Of a stretch of DNA of 64,000 nucleotides, positions 7,764 through 16,164 are shown in pieces (the first letter of the stretch is position 1; the number at the start of each line of letters is the position of its first letter). The notes under the pieces were generated by a model, which had not been told where the DNA came from, did not search any database, and worked only from the letters and a program-made list of their open reading frames with translations. The DNA is from PALSA-911 sp963743035 (GTDB lineage: Bacteria > Pseudomonadota > Alphaproteobacteria > Acetobacterales > Acetobacteraceae). Position numbers and translations under genes: made by a program. The stretch is from positions 27,461-91,460 of the forward strand of contig CAVUOB010000014.1 of assembly GCA_963743035.1 (NCBI GenBank), read 5' to 3'.

Positions 7764-9248
7764 GTGACTTTCAGGTCACCCAGGAATTCCGTGCTCTGGC
7801 TGATCCTGGCCGCGACGCTGGTGCGGCTGGGATTTGCCTGGTCCCTGGGGCTGGGCGTCGACGAGAGCTACATGGTCGCTTCCGGGCGGGTGTTCTCGCT
7901 CGGCTATTTCGACCATCCGCCGGCGTCCTGGTGGCTGTCCTGGGGTTCGGCGCAGATCTTCGGCGAATCGCCGCTGGCGGTGCGGCTGCCGTTCATCGCG
8001 CTGTCGGCGCTGTCCACTTGGCTGGTGTTCCGCCTGGGCGGTGAGGCCGGCGGGGAGCGTGCGGGATTCTGGGCGGCGTTCGCCTTCAGCCTGTCGCCGG
8101 TGCTGGGCGTCACCAGCGCCACCTGGGTGCTGCCGGACGGGCCGCTGGACTGTGCCCTGCTGGGCGCCGCCCTGTGCCTGATGCACGCGCTGGCCGGCCG
8201 CGGCCGGGCGTGGTGGCTGGGTGCCGGTGCCTGCGCCGGGCTGGCGTTGCTGTCGAAGTATTCCGCCGTGCTGACGATCGGCGGCGCCTTCGTCTTCCTG
8301 CTGACCAGCCGCGCGCACCGGCACTGGCTGGCGCGGCCGGAGCCCTATGTCGCGGCGCTGCTGGCCTTCGCGATGTTCAGCCCGGTGGTCATCTGGAACG
8401 CCACGCATGGCTGGGCGTCCTTCGCCTTCCAGGGCGGACGGGCCGGTGCGGCGCGCTTCCGCCCGCTGATGCCGCTGACGACATTGGCCGGCGAGGCGCT
8501 GTTCATCCTGCCCTGGATCTGGGTGCCGATGATGCTGGCCTTCGTCGCGGCGCTGCGCCGCGGCCCTGCGGAGTGGCGTGGCTGGCTGCTCTGCTGCCTG
8601 GGCGCCCCGCCGATCGTCCTTTTCGCGCTGATCTCCGCTTGGTCGAGCCAGCGGGTGCTGCTGCACTGGGCGGCGCCGGGATATCTGATGCTGTTTCCGT
8701 TGCTGGGCATGCTGATCGTCCGCTGCCTGGACCGCGGCAGCGTCGCCGCGCGGCGGGTGCTGGCGGGGACGGCCATCTTCGTCGTGGCGGTGCTGGCGGT
8801 GCTGGGCATCGGCGTGCGGTTCGACCTGCTGCAGCCGGCGGTGGCGCTGTTCGCCCCGCGCACGGACCCGATCATCGAGGCGGTCGACTGGACGTCGCTG
8901 CGCCCCGAGCTCGCGGCGCGCGGCCTCCTGGACCGGCCCGGCACCGTGCTCGCCGGCCCGACCTGGCGGGAATCCGGCAAGATCGCCTATGGGCTCGGCC
9001 CGGACGTGGCGTTCACCTGCCTCAACCTGGACTGCCGCCAGTTCGGCATCGCGCGTCCGGCCGCGACGGCGGTGGGCCAGGACGTGCTGCTGATCGTGCC
9101 CGAGCACGCCGACCGCGTGGCGCAGGAGATGGCGCCGCTGTTCGATCGGCTGGAGACGCTGGCGCCGCTCCCGGTCCGCTATCGCGGCCGGGTGCTGAAG
9201 GATGTCGACCTGCTGCTGGGGCACCGGCTGAAGCGGTGGCCGCCCTAA
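7764..9248 (+). CDS. GT39 (ArnT/PMT-like) membrane glycosyltransferase
   Basis: Integral membrane protein of 494 aa with roughly ten or more hydrophobic segments. The N-terminal loop after the first membrane helix carries the Asp-Glu pair (residues 33-34, GVDESYM) and FDHPP, the signature of polyprenyl-phosphate-dependent glycosyltransferases of family 39. Such enzymes transfer a sugar from undecaprenyl-phosphate to lipid A, an LPS core or a protein on the periplasmic side. The last 130 residues are soluble and probably periplasmic. The start is GTG at 7764, 18 bases after the preceding stop; no polymyxin-resistance genes are nearby, so the acceptor is unknown. Its stop overlaps the end of the toxin remnant on the other strand. 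Confidence 0.85.
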   Translation: MTFRSPRNSVLWLILAATLVRLGFAWSLGLGVDESYMVASGRVFSLGYFDHPPASWWLSWGSAQIFGESPLAVRLPFIALSALSTWLVFRLGGEAGGERAGFWAAFAFSLSPVLGVTSATWVLPDGPLDCALLGAALCLMHALAGRGRAWWLGAGACAGLALLSKYSAVLTIGGAFVFLLTSRAHRHWLARPEPYVAALLAFAMFSPVVIWNATHGWASFAFQGGRAGAARFRPLMPLTTLAGEALFILPWIWVPMMLAFVAALRRGPAEWRGWLLCCLGAPPIVLFALISAWSSQRVLLHWAAPGYLMLFPLLGMLIVRCLDRGSVAARRVLAGTAIFVVAVLAVLGIGVRFDLLQPAVALFAPRTDPIIEAVDWTSLRPELAARGLLDRPGTVLAGPTWRESGKIAYGLGPDVAFTCLNLDCRQFGIARPAATAVGQDVLLIVPEHADRVAQEMAPLFDRLETLAPLPVRYRGRVLKDVDLLLGHRLKRWPP

Positions 9249-9367
9249 GCAGACGCTGTATAGGGCATGCGGATGGAGGGATCGTCCGGCGGGAGTTCAT
9301 CGCGGGCGGCTTCGATACCACGCAGATAGTCGATCAGGATATTGGTATCGAACAGGACCCTCACCAT
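9245..9367 (-). pseudogene. Truncated VapC-type PIN-domain toxin
   Basis: The first part of this 40-codon frame reads MVRVLFDTNILIDYLRG, the canonical start of a PIN-domain ribonuclease with the first catalytic Asp in DTNILIDYL. A full VapC is about 130 aa. Here the frame departs from the PIN pattern after about 28 residues and ends within the last codons of the glycosyltransferase gene. The start ATG overlaps the antitoxin stop, the normal VapBC arrangement. The three other acidic active-site residues are missing, so it cannot be a working toxin. Confidence 0.75.
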
Positions 9368-9567
9368 TCGGCGCGGGCTTTCTCCTGATATTCCATGCTA
9401 TCCGGCGCGGCCGCTCCCCACAGACCGAAGGCATTCTGCTCGGCGTGCCGCCGGCGTCGGGCGAGGTAATCCGCTATGGCATCACGGATGACGGCCGCGC
9501 CCGAGCGATTGATCTTCTCGGAGAGTTCGCGGATTTGGCTCTCGGGGATGTCAACCCGGGTTCTCAT
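9361..9567 (-). CDS. Ribbon-helix-helix/VapB-type antitoxin, orphaned
   Basis: Small protein of 68 aa beginning MRTRVDIPES, which fits the single beta strand of a ribbon-helix-helix DNA-binding protein, followed by the helices ELSEKINRSGAAVIRDAI and YLARRRRHAEQ. Its stop overlaps the start of a PIN-domain gene, so it is the antitoxin half of a VapBC-like pair whose toxin has been truncated. In intact systems the antitoxin binds the toxin and represses its own promoter; here only autoregulation could remain. The start codon is not certain, as an upstream in-frame TTG is possible and no strong ribosome site is seen. Confidence 0.75.
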   Translation of the reverse strand: MRTRVDIPESQIRELSEKINRSGAAVIRDAIADYLARRRRHAEQNAFGLWGAAAPDSMEYQEKARAEW

Positions 9568-9635
9568 GGCGTTACTGAATGTTTTGAAGTCGACATCATA
9601 TATCAACACCCTGGCCGATATCCATCCCCATCTGT

Positions 9636-11390
9636 TCAGGCCAGCAGCGGCGCCACCCTTTCCAGGGTCAGCGGCGCCTCGTCCAGCAGCAGGCCGATGG
9701 CCTCGTCCTCCCCTGCCCCATCCTCGATCTCCAGCGGGTCCTGCGGCGACAGCCGGTGGGCGATCACCATCCGGGCCAGCAAGGCACGCCTGGCGTCGGC
9801 GCCGAGGCGCGAGCCCTCCCATGCCAGCAGCACCGCGCTGGCGGCGTCATACAGCGCGGTCGCGGCGCGGCGGGCCTGCGGCTCGGCGCCGCTTTTCGCC
9901 ACTTTCTCCGCCAGTTGCACGGCGCGATCGAGAGTCTGTTCCAGCCGGTTGCGGAAATCCTCCGGCAAGGGCGAGGCGTTGCCCAACCGGCGGCGCAGCA
10001 TGGCCTGCAGAGCACGATGGCCACCGGCCTTGCCGACCGCGCGGGTGATGACGTCCAGCGCGTTGATGTTGCTGGTGCCTTCCCACAGCAGGCCGACATG
10101 CGCGTCGCGCACCAGCCTGGGGTTCACCCAGTCCTCGATATAGCCGTTGCCGCCCCTCACCTCCATCGCGCCGGTGGCGACGGCGATGTTGTCGCGGCAG
10201 GCGCGCAGCTTCAGCAGCGGCGTCAGGATCCGCAATTCGGCCTCGGCGTCCGCGTCGCCGTCACGCGCGCGGCCCATGGCGTCGGCGGAGGCCATCGCCA
10301 TCGACAAGGCCTGCTCCGTCGGCACGATCAATTTCAGCAATTGCCGGCGCAGCAGCGGAAAGTCGATGATCGGGTGGCCGAAGGCGATGCGGTTGCGGGC
10401 GACCGCCAGCGCCTCGTTGACGCAGCGGCGCATCATCGCCGCGGCGCGCACGCCGTGCGACAGGCGCGAGAGGTTCACCTGCTCCATCATCTGCTTCAGG
10501 CCCTGGGTGACGTCGCCGACCAGATAGGCCTCCGCCCCCTCCAGCCGGATCTCGCCGCTGGCCATCGAACGGGTGCCCATCTTGTCCTTCAGCCGCGCGA
10601 TCCGGTAGGCGTTGCGGCTGCCATCCTTCAGCCGGCGCGGCAGGGCGAACAGCGCCAGGCCCCTTGTGCCCGGGGGGGCGCCCTCGGGGCGTGCCAGCAG
10701 CAGCGCCACGTCGGCATCGGTATGCGAGCAGAACCACTTGTCGCCATACAGCCGCCAGGTCCCGCCTTCGTTGCGCGCGACGGTCTCGATCGCGCCGACA
10801 TCGGAACCGCCAGCCTTCTCGGTCATGAACTGCGTGCCTTTCCAGAAGGTCTCCGGATCGGCGGACAGCATTTTCGGCAGCAGGTAGTCCTGTAGCTCCG
10901 GGCTGGCGAATTTGCGGATCAGATGGGTAGAGGTGTCGGTGACGCTGATCGGGCACATCAGCCCGAACTCGCCCTGCACGAACAAGTAAGTAAAAGCGTA
11001 TTTCGCCACCGGCGACAGCGGCCGATCCATGCCGAGCACGCCGGCGCGATGGCTCATGGCGTGGAACTGGTAATCTTCAAATGCGATCTTTTCCATTTCG
11101 CGGTAGGCGGGGTGGTACTCGATCCAGTCCTCGTCCCTGCCGAACTTGTCGCGGGCGTGCAGCACGGGGCCGTGGCGGTCGGCGGTGCGCGCCAGCTCGT
11201 CCAGCCGGCCGCCGGCGAGCGCGCCGAGGGCGGCGTAATGCGGCGTCAGATGGGCGCGCACATCCTCCGGCAGGTAGATCGCCAGCAGGTCGCGCAGGCC
11301 GCGGTCGATGTCGTAGAAATTCTGGCCGGAGCAGTCCGGCGCGATCCAGTCGGAACCGTGCCTGAGGGGGCGGGGTTGATCGAGGGGCAC
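9636..11390 (-). CDS. AidB-like acyl-CoA dehydrogenase
   Basis: FAD-dependent acyl-CoA dehydrogenase-family protein of 584 aa. Visible features are CPISVTDTSTHL, the flavin-binding MTEKAGGSDVGAIET segment, GTRSMASGEI, the EVRGGNGYIEDW segment and LWEGTSNI, all in the usual order. It also has the extra C-terminal helical region found in the long AidB/acyl-CoA dehydrogenase subgroup rather than the 380-aa classical form. I chose GTG at 11390 because AGGAAAGGAAA lies just upstream; an ATG at 11504 would add 38 residues of weak character. AidB-type proteins are linked to alkylation stress in E. coli, but many relatives simply oxidise branched acyl-CoAs. Confidence 0.85.
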   Translation of the reverse strand: MPLDQPRPLRHGSDWIAPDCSGQNFYDIDRGLRDLLAIYLPEDVRAHLTPHYAALGALAGGRLDELARTADRHGPVLHARDKFGRDEDWIEYHPAYREMEKIAFEDYQFHAMSHRAGVLGMDRPLSPVAKYAFTYLFVQGEFGLMCPISVTDTSTHLIRKFASPELQDYLLPKMLSADPETFWKGTQFMTEKAGGSDVGAIETVARNEGGTWRLYGDKWFCSHTDADVALLLARPEGAPPGTRGLALFALPRRLKDGSRNAYRIARLKDKMGTRSMASGEIRLEGAEAYLVGDVTQGLKQMMEQVNLSRLSHGVRAAAMMRRCVNEALAVARNRIAFGHPIIDFPLLRRQLLKLIVPTEQALSMAMASADAMGRARDGDADAEAELRILTPLLKLRACRDNIAVATGAMEVRGGNGYIEDWVNPRLVRDAHVGLLWEGTSNINALDVITRAVGKAGGHRALQAMLRRRLGNASPLPEDFRNRLEQTLDRAVQLAEKVAKSGAEPQARRAATALYDAASAVLLAWEGSRLGADARRALLARMVIAHRLSPQDPLEIEDGAGEDEAIGLLLDEAPLTLERVAPLLA

Positions 11391-11909
11391 TCGGCGTTTC
11401 CTTTCCTGATCCAGGCGGTTGGTTGCCAGCGTGGCACAAGCAGCCAAAGCTGTCATGGACGGGCGCCGGCCAGAGTCTCGGATCCGTCTCATGGTGCGAT
11501 CCACACGACTTTATCGCTCGATATGGGTTTGGTCCAAATTTCGATGCGCCGATTAACGCGACATCCAGCCTGTCGCCCCAGCCCTCGCGGCGGACAGCGC
11601 CTCTGCCATCGTCCCCACGGCACCCTGCTCGACCCGGGCTGCGCGGCTCGCCGCTTCTTCATCGTCCCCAATCGCCTGCCGTGCCGTCTGCAACCGCAGC
11701 AGCCTCTTTTCCCTTTCCGCATCGGGCTCATCGCCTGCCCCTGCATTTGCGCGCAATCTCCAACTCGCACCGGCAAATTGGGTAATGGGTCAGTCGTGTT
11801 AGATTACCGTTATTTTCATTGACCGGCAACCAGGAAGCCTCCGTTGGGCGGGCGCAACCCGCCGAAGCAGGCCAAACTCGAGAGAGCTTCCGGCCCCGGT
11901 GCCGATGGG
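11391..11909. other. Gene-free interval, nothing recognised
   Basis: About 520 bases between the acyl-CoA dehydrogenase start and the end of the small exported protein. Short open frames exist on both strands but none has a ribosome site, plausible codon use or a recognisable protein. A locally AT-richer patch near 11790-11820 could hold the end of a transcript. No strong hairpin was found. Confidence 0.5.
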
Positions 11910-12380
11910 TTATTTCGCCGACACCTCGTAGGTGCCGGTCCAAATCACTGCCGTCGGACCCGTGGTGGGCATCTCGCCGGTCGCGGTGGCACCGCCGGTC
12001 ATCCCGGCAAAGCGGCCGATTCCATCCACGAAGGTACCCGCGCCGCGCTGTCCGGCCCCATTCCAGCTCCCCTCGAAGCGCAAGGTGAAGCCGGAACCGT
12101 CCTTGAACCGGTAGACCGCATCGGCCGTGGAGGTCCCACTTGCCCAGGAGCTGCCCTGCCCCTGGATGAGGTTGATGACGACATGCGCCTCCTCACCGGT
12201 CATGAAGACTGCGGTTCCCTCTCGGGTGAAGCGGTTGCCTTCGCCGGCGGTCACCACGGTCGTCGCGCGCCACGAGATATCCTTCGCCCAGGCCGGGTCG
12301 GAAACGGCCGCAAGGCCGACCGACATAAGGCACACGACCAACCAAGACAGCATAAGTCGCTTGATCCGCTGAATAAGCAC
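11910..12380 (-). CDS. Exported small protein of unknown function (beta-rich)
   Basis: A 156-aa protein with a clear N-terminal signal peptide: basic residues, a hydrophobic stretch LMLSWLVVCLMSVGLA and a likely cleavage after PAWA. The mature part of about 120 residues is rich in Gly, Thr and alternating hydrophobics (GTFVDGIGRFAGMTGGATATGE), as expected for a small beta barrel; the GIGRFAGMTG stretch recalls the allene-oxide-cyclase/dirigent-like barrel pattern. I do not recognise a named family with certainty. The next gene on the same strand (12433) is another exported calycin-like protein, so the two may be functionally related. Confidence 0.75.
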   Translation of the reverse strand: MLIQRIKRLMLSWLVVCLMSVGLAAVSDPAWAKDISWRATTVVTAGEGNRFTREGTAVFMTGEEAHVVINLIQGQGSSWASGTSTADAVYRFKDGSGFTLRFEGSWNGAGQRGAGTFVDGIGRFAGMTGGATATGEMPTTGPTAVIWTGTYEVSAK

Positions 12381-12432
12381 GTTTCCTCCGTTTGCGGCGT
12401 TGCAATCGAAGTGCCTGATCTGTGGTCGAGCG

Positions 12433-12921
12433 CTACTTTGCGCGCCGATACGTGATGACGAACCGAACCATGCCTTTCTCGGGGTGGATCGGCCACGGCA
12501 TCAGGTCCGTGGACTCCTGAAGACGGTCCCCCTCCAGTCTGAACGCGCGCTCCTGTTCCGTTCCCAGCAAGGCCGGGTTGGCGGCCACATCGACCCTGGT
12601 CGTCCATTTGTCACTGTCGAGTCGGTATATGCCCGAGTATGCGACCATCGACTGGAACAGCTCGGCGCGATCCTGACCGGTGCTTGGTGCCTTCCGCCCT
12701 TCATTGGTGATCAGCACCATCATCCGTCCTTCGGGGGTGAAGATGGTGTAGCCCGAAGGATGTTCGCCACGGGCCGGCTCGCGCTCACCCGTCGTCGGAG
12801 AGACTGCTTCGAACGAAACCACTTCCCAGGTGCCGATCAGGCTCTGCCGATCGTCGGCGAAGCCCGGCCGCGTTGCGGCCAATGCCATCAGCAGCGCGAG
12901 TCTCCATGACGACGCGAGCAT
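12433..12921 (-). CDS. Exported lipocalin-like domain protein
   Basis: A 162-aa protein: signal peptide SSWRLALLMALAATRPGFA, then a lipocalin-like domain beginning SLIGTWEVVSFE, with GYTIFTPEGRMMVLIT, YSGIYRLD and the closing FVITYRR. This matches the bacterial lipocalin-like family whose members start with L-x-G-T-W. The ATG at 12921 has GGAGG nine bases upstream and starts directly at the signal peptide; the upstream in-frame start at 12963 would put 14 charged residues before it. Ligand and role are unknown; it probably acts in the periplasm. Confidence 0.82.
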   Translation of the reverse strand: MLASSWRLALLMALAATRPGFADDRQSLIGTWEVVSFEAVSPTTGEREPARGEHPSGYTIFTPEGRMMVLITNEGRKAPSTGQDRAELFQSMVAYSGIYRLDSDKWTTRVDVAANPALLGTEQERAFRLEGDRLQESTDLMPWPIHPEKGMVRFVITYRRAK

Positions 12922-13092
12922 CCGGTGGTGCCTCCGACGAACCTTGCAGACACCTGAACTCACTAATGACCCGCTCAGCAGACCTCATTGATCTGGATCA
13001 AACGGCGTCGAATGCACGGGGTCAGGCAGGTCGATCCAGGCATCGATATGGAACGGCTTCGGGGTTCGGGTTGGACGAACAGCCTGTTCCGC

Positions 13093-14628
13093 TCACATCG
13101 TCGCCCCAAGCACCCAGGGAGCGAACTCCGCAGCGCCGAAATCGAATTGCTCGGACTTTGTCTTCTCCCCCGAAGCCACCCGCAGCATGAGGTCGAATAT
13201 CCGCTGCCCGGCTTCCTGCACGCTTTCGTCGCCGTCCAGGATGGTGCCGCAGTTCACGTCCATGTCGTCTTCCATGCGCGTGTACATCGGCGTGTTGGTG
13301 GCCAGCTTGATCGACGGCGCCGGCTTGCAGCCGAACACGCTGCCGCGCCCGGTGGTGAAGCACACCAGATTGGCCCCGCCGGCGACCTGGCCGGTGGCGG
13401 CGACCGGGTCGTAGCCGGGCGTGTCCATGAACACGAAACCGCGGGCCGTCACTTCCTCGGCATAGCGCACCACGTCCACCAGGTTGGTGCTGCCGGCCTT
13501 GGCCATCGCGCCCAGGGATTTTTCCAGGATCGTGGTCAGCCCGCCCGCCTTGTTGCCGGGGGACGGGTTGGCGTCCATCTCCGCCCCCTCGCGCTTGGTG
13601 TACTCCTCCCACCAGCGCATCAGCGCGACCAGCTTCTCGCCGACCTCGCGCGAGACCGCGCGCCGGGTCAGCAGATGCTCGGCGCCGTAGGTCTCCGGCG
13701 TTTCGGACAGGATCACGCTGCCGCCGTTGCGCACCAGCAGGTCGCTCGCAACCCCGAGCGCGGGATTGGCCGAAATGCCGGAATACCCGTCGGAGCCGCC
13801 GCATTGCAGCGCCACGGTCAGCGCCGAGGCCGGCACAGCCTCGCGGCGGACCTGGTTGGATTCCGCCAGCACCTCCTTCACGAACCCGACCGCGGCCTGC
13901 ACCGTCTTGCGGGTGCCGCCCATGGTCTGGATGTCCATCGCCTTCAGCCTTCCGGCCAGCCGCTGCTCCTCCATCAGCCCGCCGATCTGGTTCACCTCGC
14001 AGCCCAGGCCGAGCACGATCACGTGGGAGAAATTCGGATGCCGCGCATAGCCGGCCAGGGTCCGGCGCAGCACGCGCAGCGGCTCGTCCTGGGTCATGCC
14101 GCAGCCGGTCTTGTGGGTCAGCGCCACCACGCCGTCCACATTGGGGAAATCGGCCAGCGGATCATAGTCGGAGAAAGGATTGCGCTTGAACATGTCCGAG
14201 ACCATGCCGGCGACATGCGCCGAGCAGTTCACGCTGGTCAGGATGCCGATGTAATTGCGCGTCGCCACCTTGCCGTCCGGGCGCAGGATGCCCTCGAACG
14301 TCGCGGGCGTGTTGACATACTGCGTCGGCACCGCGGTCTCGCCATAGGCGTAGTCGCGGCCGAAATCGCCCATGCCGCAATTATGCACATGCACGTGCCG
14401 GCCCGGCTCGATCGGCACGGTGGCGAAGCCGATGATCTGGCCGTAGCGGCGGATCGGCTCGCCCACTTCATGCGCGCGGATCGCCGCCTTGTGGCCGGCG
14501 GGAATGCGCTCCGCCGCCGCCACGCCGTCGGCGAGCGGCGTTCCCGGCAGCAGCGTGGCGCGTGCGATCACCACGCTGTCCTCGGGGTGCAGGCGCAGGA
14601 TCACGGACGGGGTATTGGCAAGGGACAT
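13093..14628 (-). CDS. UxaA/GarD-family altronate or galactarate dehydratase
   Basis: Sugar-acid dehydratase of 511 aa. The N-terminal SAF-like domain includes the HVHVHNCGMGDF segment, followed by the main domain with RNYIGILTSVNCS, THKTGCGM, GLGCEVNQIGG, LQCGGSDGYSGI and the C-terminal TPGYDPVAATG and GRGSVFGCKP motifs. These enzymes use iron at conserved cysteines and histidines. The aldolase gene directly upstream on the same strand would cleave the keto-deoxy acid formed, so the pair resembles the GarD-GarL galactarate/glucarate route. AGGGAG precedes the ATG, after an intercistronic hairpin. Confidence 0.9.
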   Translation of the reverse strand: MSLANTPSVILRLHPEDSVVIARATLLPGTPLADGVAAAERIPAGHKAAIRAHEVGEPIRRYGQIIGFATVPIEPGRHVHVHNCGMGDFGRDYAYGETAVPTQYVNTPATFEGILRPDGKVATRNYIGILTSVNCSAHVAGMVSDMFKRNPFSDYDPLADFPNVDGVVALTHKTGCGMTQDEPLRVLRRTLAGYARHPNFSHVIVLGLGCEVNQIGGLMEEQRLAGRLKAMDIQTMGGTRKTVQAAVGFVKEVLAESNQVRREAVPASALTVALQCGGSDGYSGISANPALGVASDLLVRNGGSVILSETPETYGAEHLLTRRAVSREVGEKLVALMRWWEEYTKREGAEMDANPSPGNKAGGLTTILEKSLGAMAKAGSTNLVDVVRYAEEVTARGFVFMDTPGYDPVAATGQVAGGANLVCFTTGRGSVFGCKPAPSIKLATNTPMYTRMEDDMDVNCGTILDGDESVQEAGQRIFDLMLRVASGEKTKSEQFDFGAAEFAPWVLGATM

Positions 14629-14652
14629 CGGCGCAACTCCCTGAAAGCAAGA

Positions 14653-14684
14653 ACGGCCGCGGATGCACGTGCACCCGCGGCCGT
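14653..14684 (-). terminator. Strong intercistronic hairpin between aldolase and dehydratase genes
   Basis: ACGGCCGCGG (14653-14662) pairs perfectly with CCGCGGCCGT (14675-14684), and the bases between continue the helix (TGCAC/GTGCA), leaving almost no loop. On the minus strand it lies 23 bases after the aldolase stop and is followed by TTCTTGCTTTC. It could attenuate transcription into the dehydratase gene or stabilise the upstream mRNA. The lack of a clean U-tract argues against a full terminator. Confidence 0.6.
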
Positions 14685-14706
14685 ATTCTACACGCTTGCG
14701 GTCCGA

Positions 14707-15490
14707 TCAGGCAGCAGCGCCCGGAAAGTTGCTGCTGCGCACGGCGGCGACCGCTTCCTTCGCCGCCTTCGCCATCAGGCCGCTGTCGTTGGCGATGGTG
14801 ACGAGCTGGAAGCCCATGCCGATCATCCGCGCCGCATAGGCGGCCGAGCCGTTGTGCAGCCCGGCGAATTTGCCGTGCTTCTTGCAGGACGCCAGCAGCT
14901 TCTCATAGATCGCCAGGATATTCGGCTCCTCGCGGTCCAGGATCGGGATCATGCCGAGCGACAGGCCCATGTCGGACGGGCCGATATAGATGCCGCTGAT
15001 GCCGGGCACGGACAGGATCTCGTCGATGTTGTCGATCGCCTTCGCGCGTCTCGATCATCGGAATGACCATGATTTCGTCATTCGCGGTCTTCTGGTAGTC
15101 GCTGGCCTCGCCATACATCGCGGCGCGGATCGGGCCATTGGAGCGCTTGCCGACCGGCGGATACAGGCAGGCATCGGCCAGCGCCTTCGCCTCGGCGGCG
15201 TTGTTCACCATCGGGCAGATCACGCCCATGGCGCCGCCGTCCAGCACCTTGCCGATGATCCCCGGCTCGTTCCAGGGCACGCGCACCAGCGGCGTGACGG
15301 GATGGGCCTGCATCGCCTGGAAGCACTGCACCATGGACTGGTAGTCCTGCACGCCGTGCTGCATGTCCACGGTCACGGTGTCCCAGCCGCATTGCGCCAT
15401 CACCTCGGCCGAGAAGCCGGAGGGTATGGCCAGCCAGCCATTAACGCAGGCTTTTCCGGCGGTGATCCGTTGCTTGAGCTTCGTCGCCAT
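14707..15490 (-). CDS. HpcH/HpaI-family class II aldolase, one-base frameshift
   Basis: Metal-dependent aldolase of about 260 aa that cleaves 2-keto-3-deoxy diacids to pyruvate and an aldehyde. Recognisable parts are GWDTVTVDMQHG, PLVRVPWNEPG, GAMGVICPMVN, YPPVGKRSNGP and, in the next frame, GISGIYIGPSDMGLSLG. The frame shifts by one extra base near 15046, inside the segment IPMIET-(A)K-AIDNIDEIL; removing one base restores a full-length family member without other damage. The ATG at 15490 is preceded by GGGGGAAC. It probably acts on the product of the UxaA-type dehydratase downstream. Confidence 0.87.
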
Positions 15491-15599
15491 GATCGGCGTT
15501 CCCCCTTGATGAATGCGCCGGACAGGCTAGGCGGCAGACCCCCGGGGCGTCAACGAATGCACCTGCCAACCCGCTTTGCGGAGATCCCGGGCCGCCCCG

Positions 15600-16094
15600 C
15601 TACTCCGCAAGCAGCCTTCGCACCTCGCCTTTGCCCTGCAGCACGATCTTCCGCCCGGCGAAACTCTCGACGAGGGCCAGGTTGCGGGTGCGCCGCAGCC
15701 GGTTCCAGTCCCAGGCGAAGCGCAGGAACGGCAGGTCCAGACGTTCCGCACAGCCAGGTGCGGCGTCCGCGCGCACTCGCCCATAATTGACGAGCATGCG
15801 CCGGACGATGCGCAGGATGGACAACCATGACGGCGTGTCCAGGTAGATCAACGTGTCCGCCGCGCGCAGCCGCGGTCCGATCGTATCCGTATAGTTGCCG
15901 TCGATCACCCAGGCGGGCAGAGCGGCGATACGCTCCACTTCCGCACGGAACGCGCGCGGCGCCGCCTCGACCCAGCCGGGCTGCCAATAGGCCTGATCCA
16001 GGTGGAACACAGGCAGGCCGTGCCGCGCACCAAGATCCCGGGCAAGCCTGGACTTGCCGCTCCCCGGCGGCCCCATCACCATCACTCGCTGCAT
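15600..16094 (-). CDS. Small P-loop ATPase (FlaR/adenylate-kinase-like)
   Basis: A 164-aa protein with a Walker A motif at its N-terminus, MGPPGSGKSRLA, followed by HLDQAYWQPGW, VIDGNYTDT and LIYLDTPSW. This is the pattern of the DNA-topology-modulation FlaR-like proteins, which have the adenylate/shikimate kinase fold. The true substrate of this family is not established. I chose the ATG at 16094 because it begins two residues before the first beta strand; an in-frame ATG at 16130 would add 12 residues. It is monocistronic, between the aldolase and the amidohydrolase genes. Confidence 0.82.
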   Translation of the reverse strand: MQRVMVMGPPGSGKSRLARDLGARHGLPVFHLDQAYWQPGWVEAAPRAFRAEVERIAALPAWVIDGNYTDTIGPRLRAADTLIYLDTPSWLSILRIVRRMLVNYGRVRADAAPGCAERLDLPFLRFAWDWNRLRRTRNLALVESFAGRKIVLQGKGEVRRLLAE

Positions 16095-16164
16095 GGGGAG
16101 AGGATGCCATCGCCGCGGCAGGCGCGCCAATCATTTCGAAAGGCGAGGAAGAATCACCGCCCGA

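Noticed and set aside
12988..15066. A 692-codon plus-strand frame opposite the dehydratase and aldolase
   Set aside because: Antisense shadow; no start signal and no recognisable motif.
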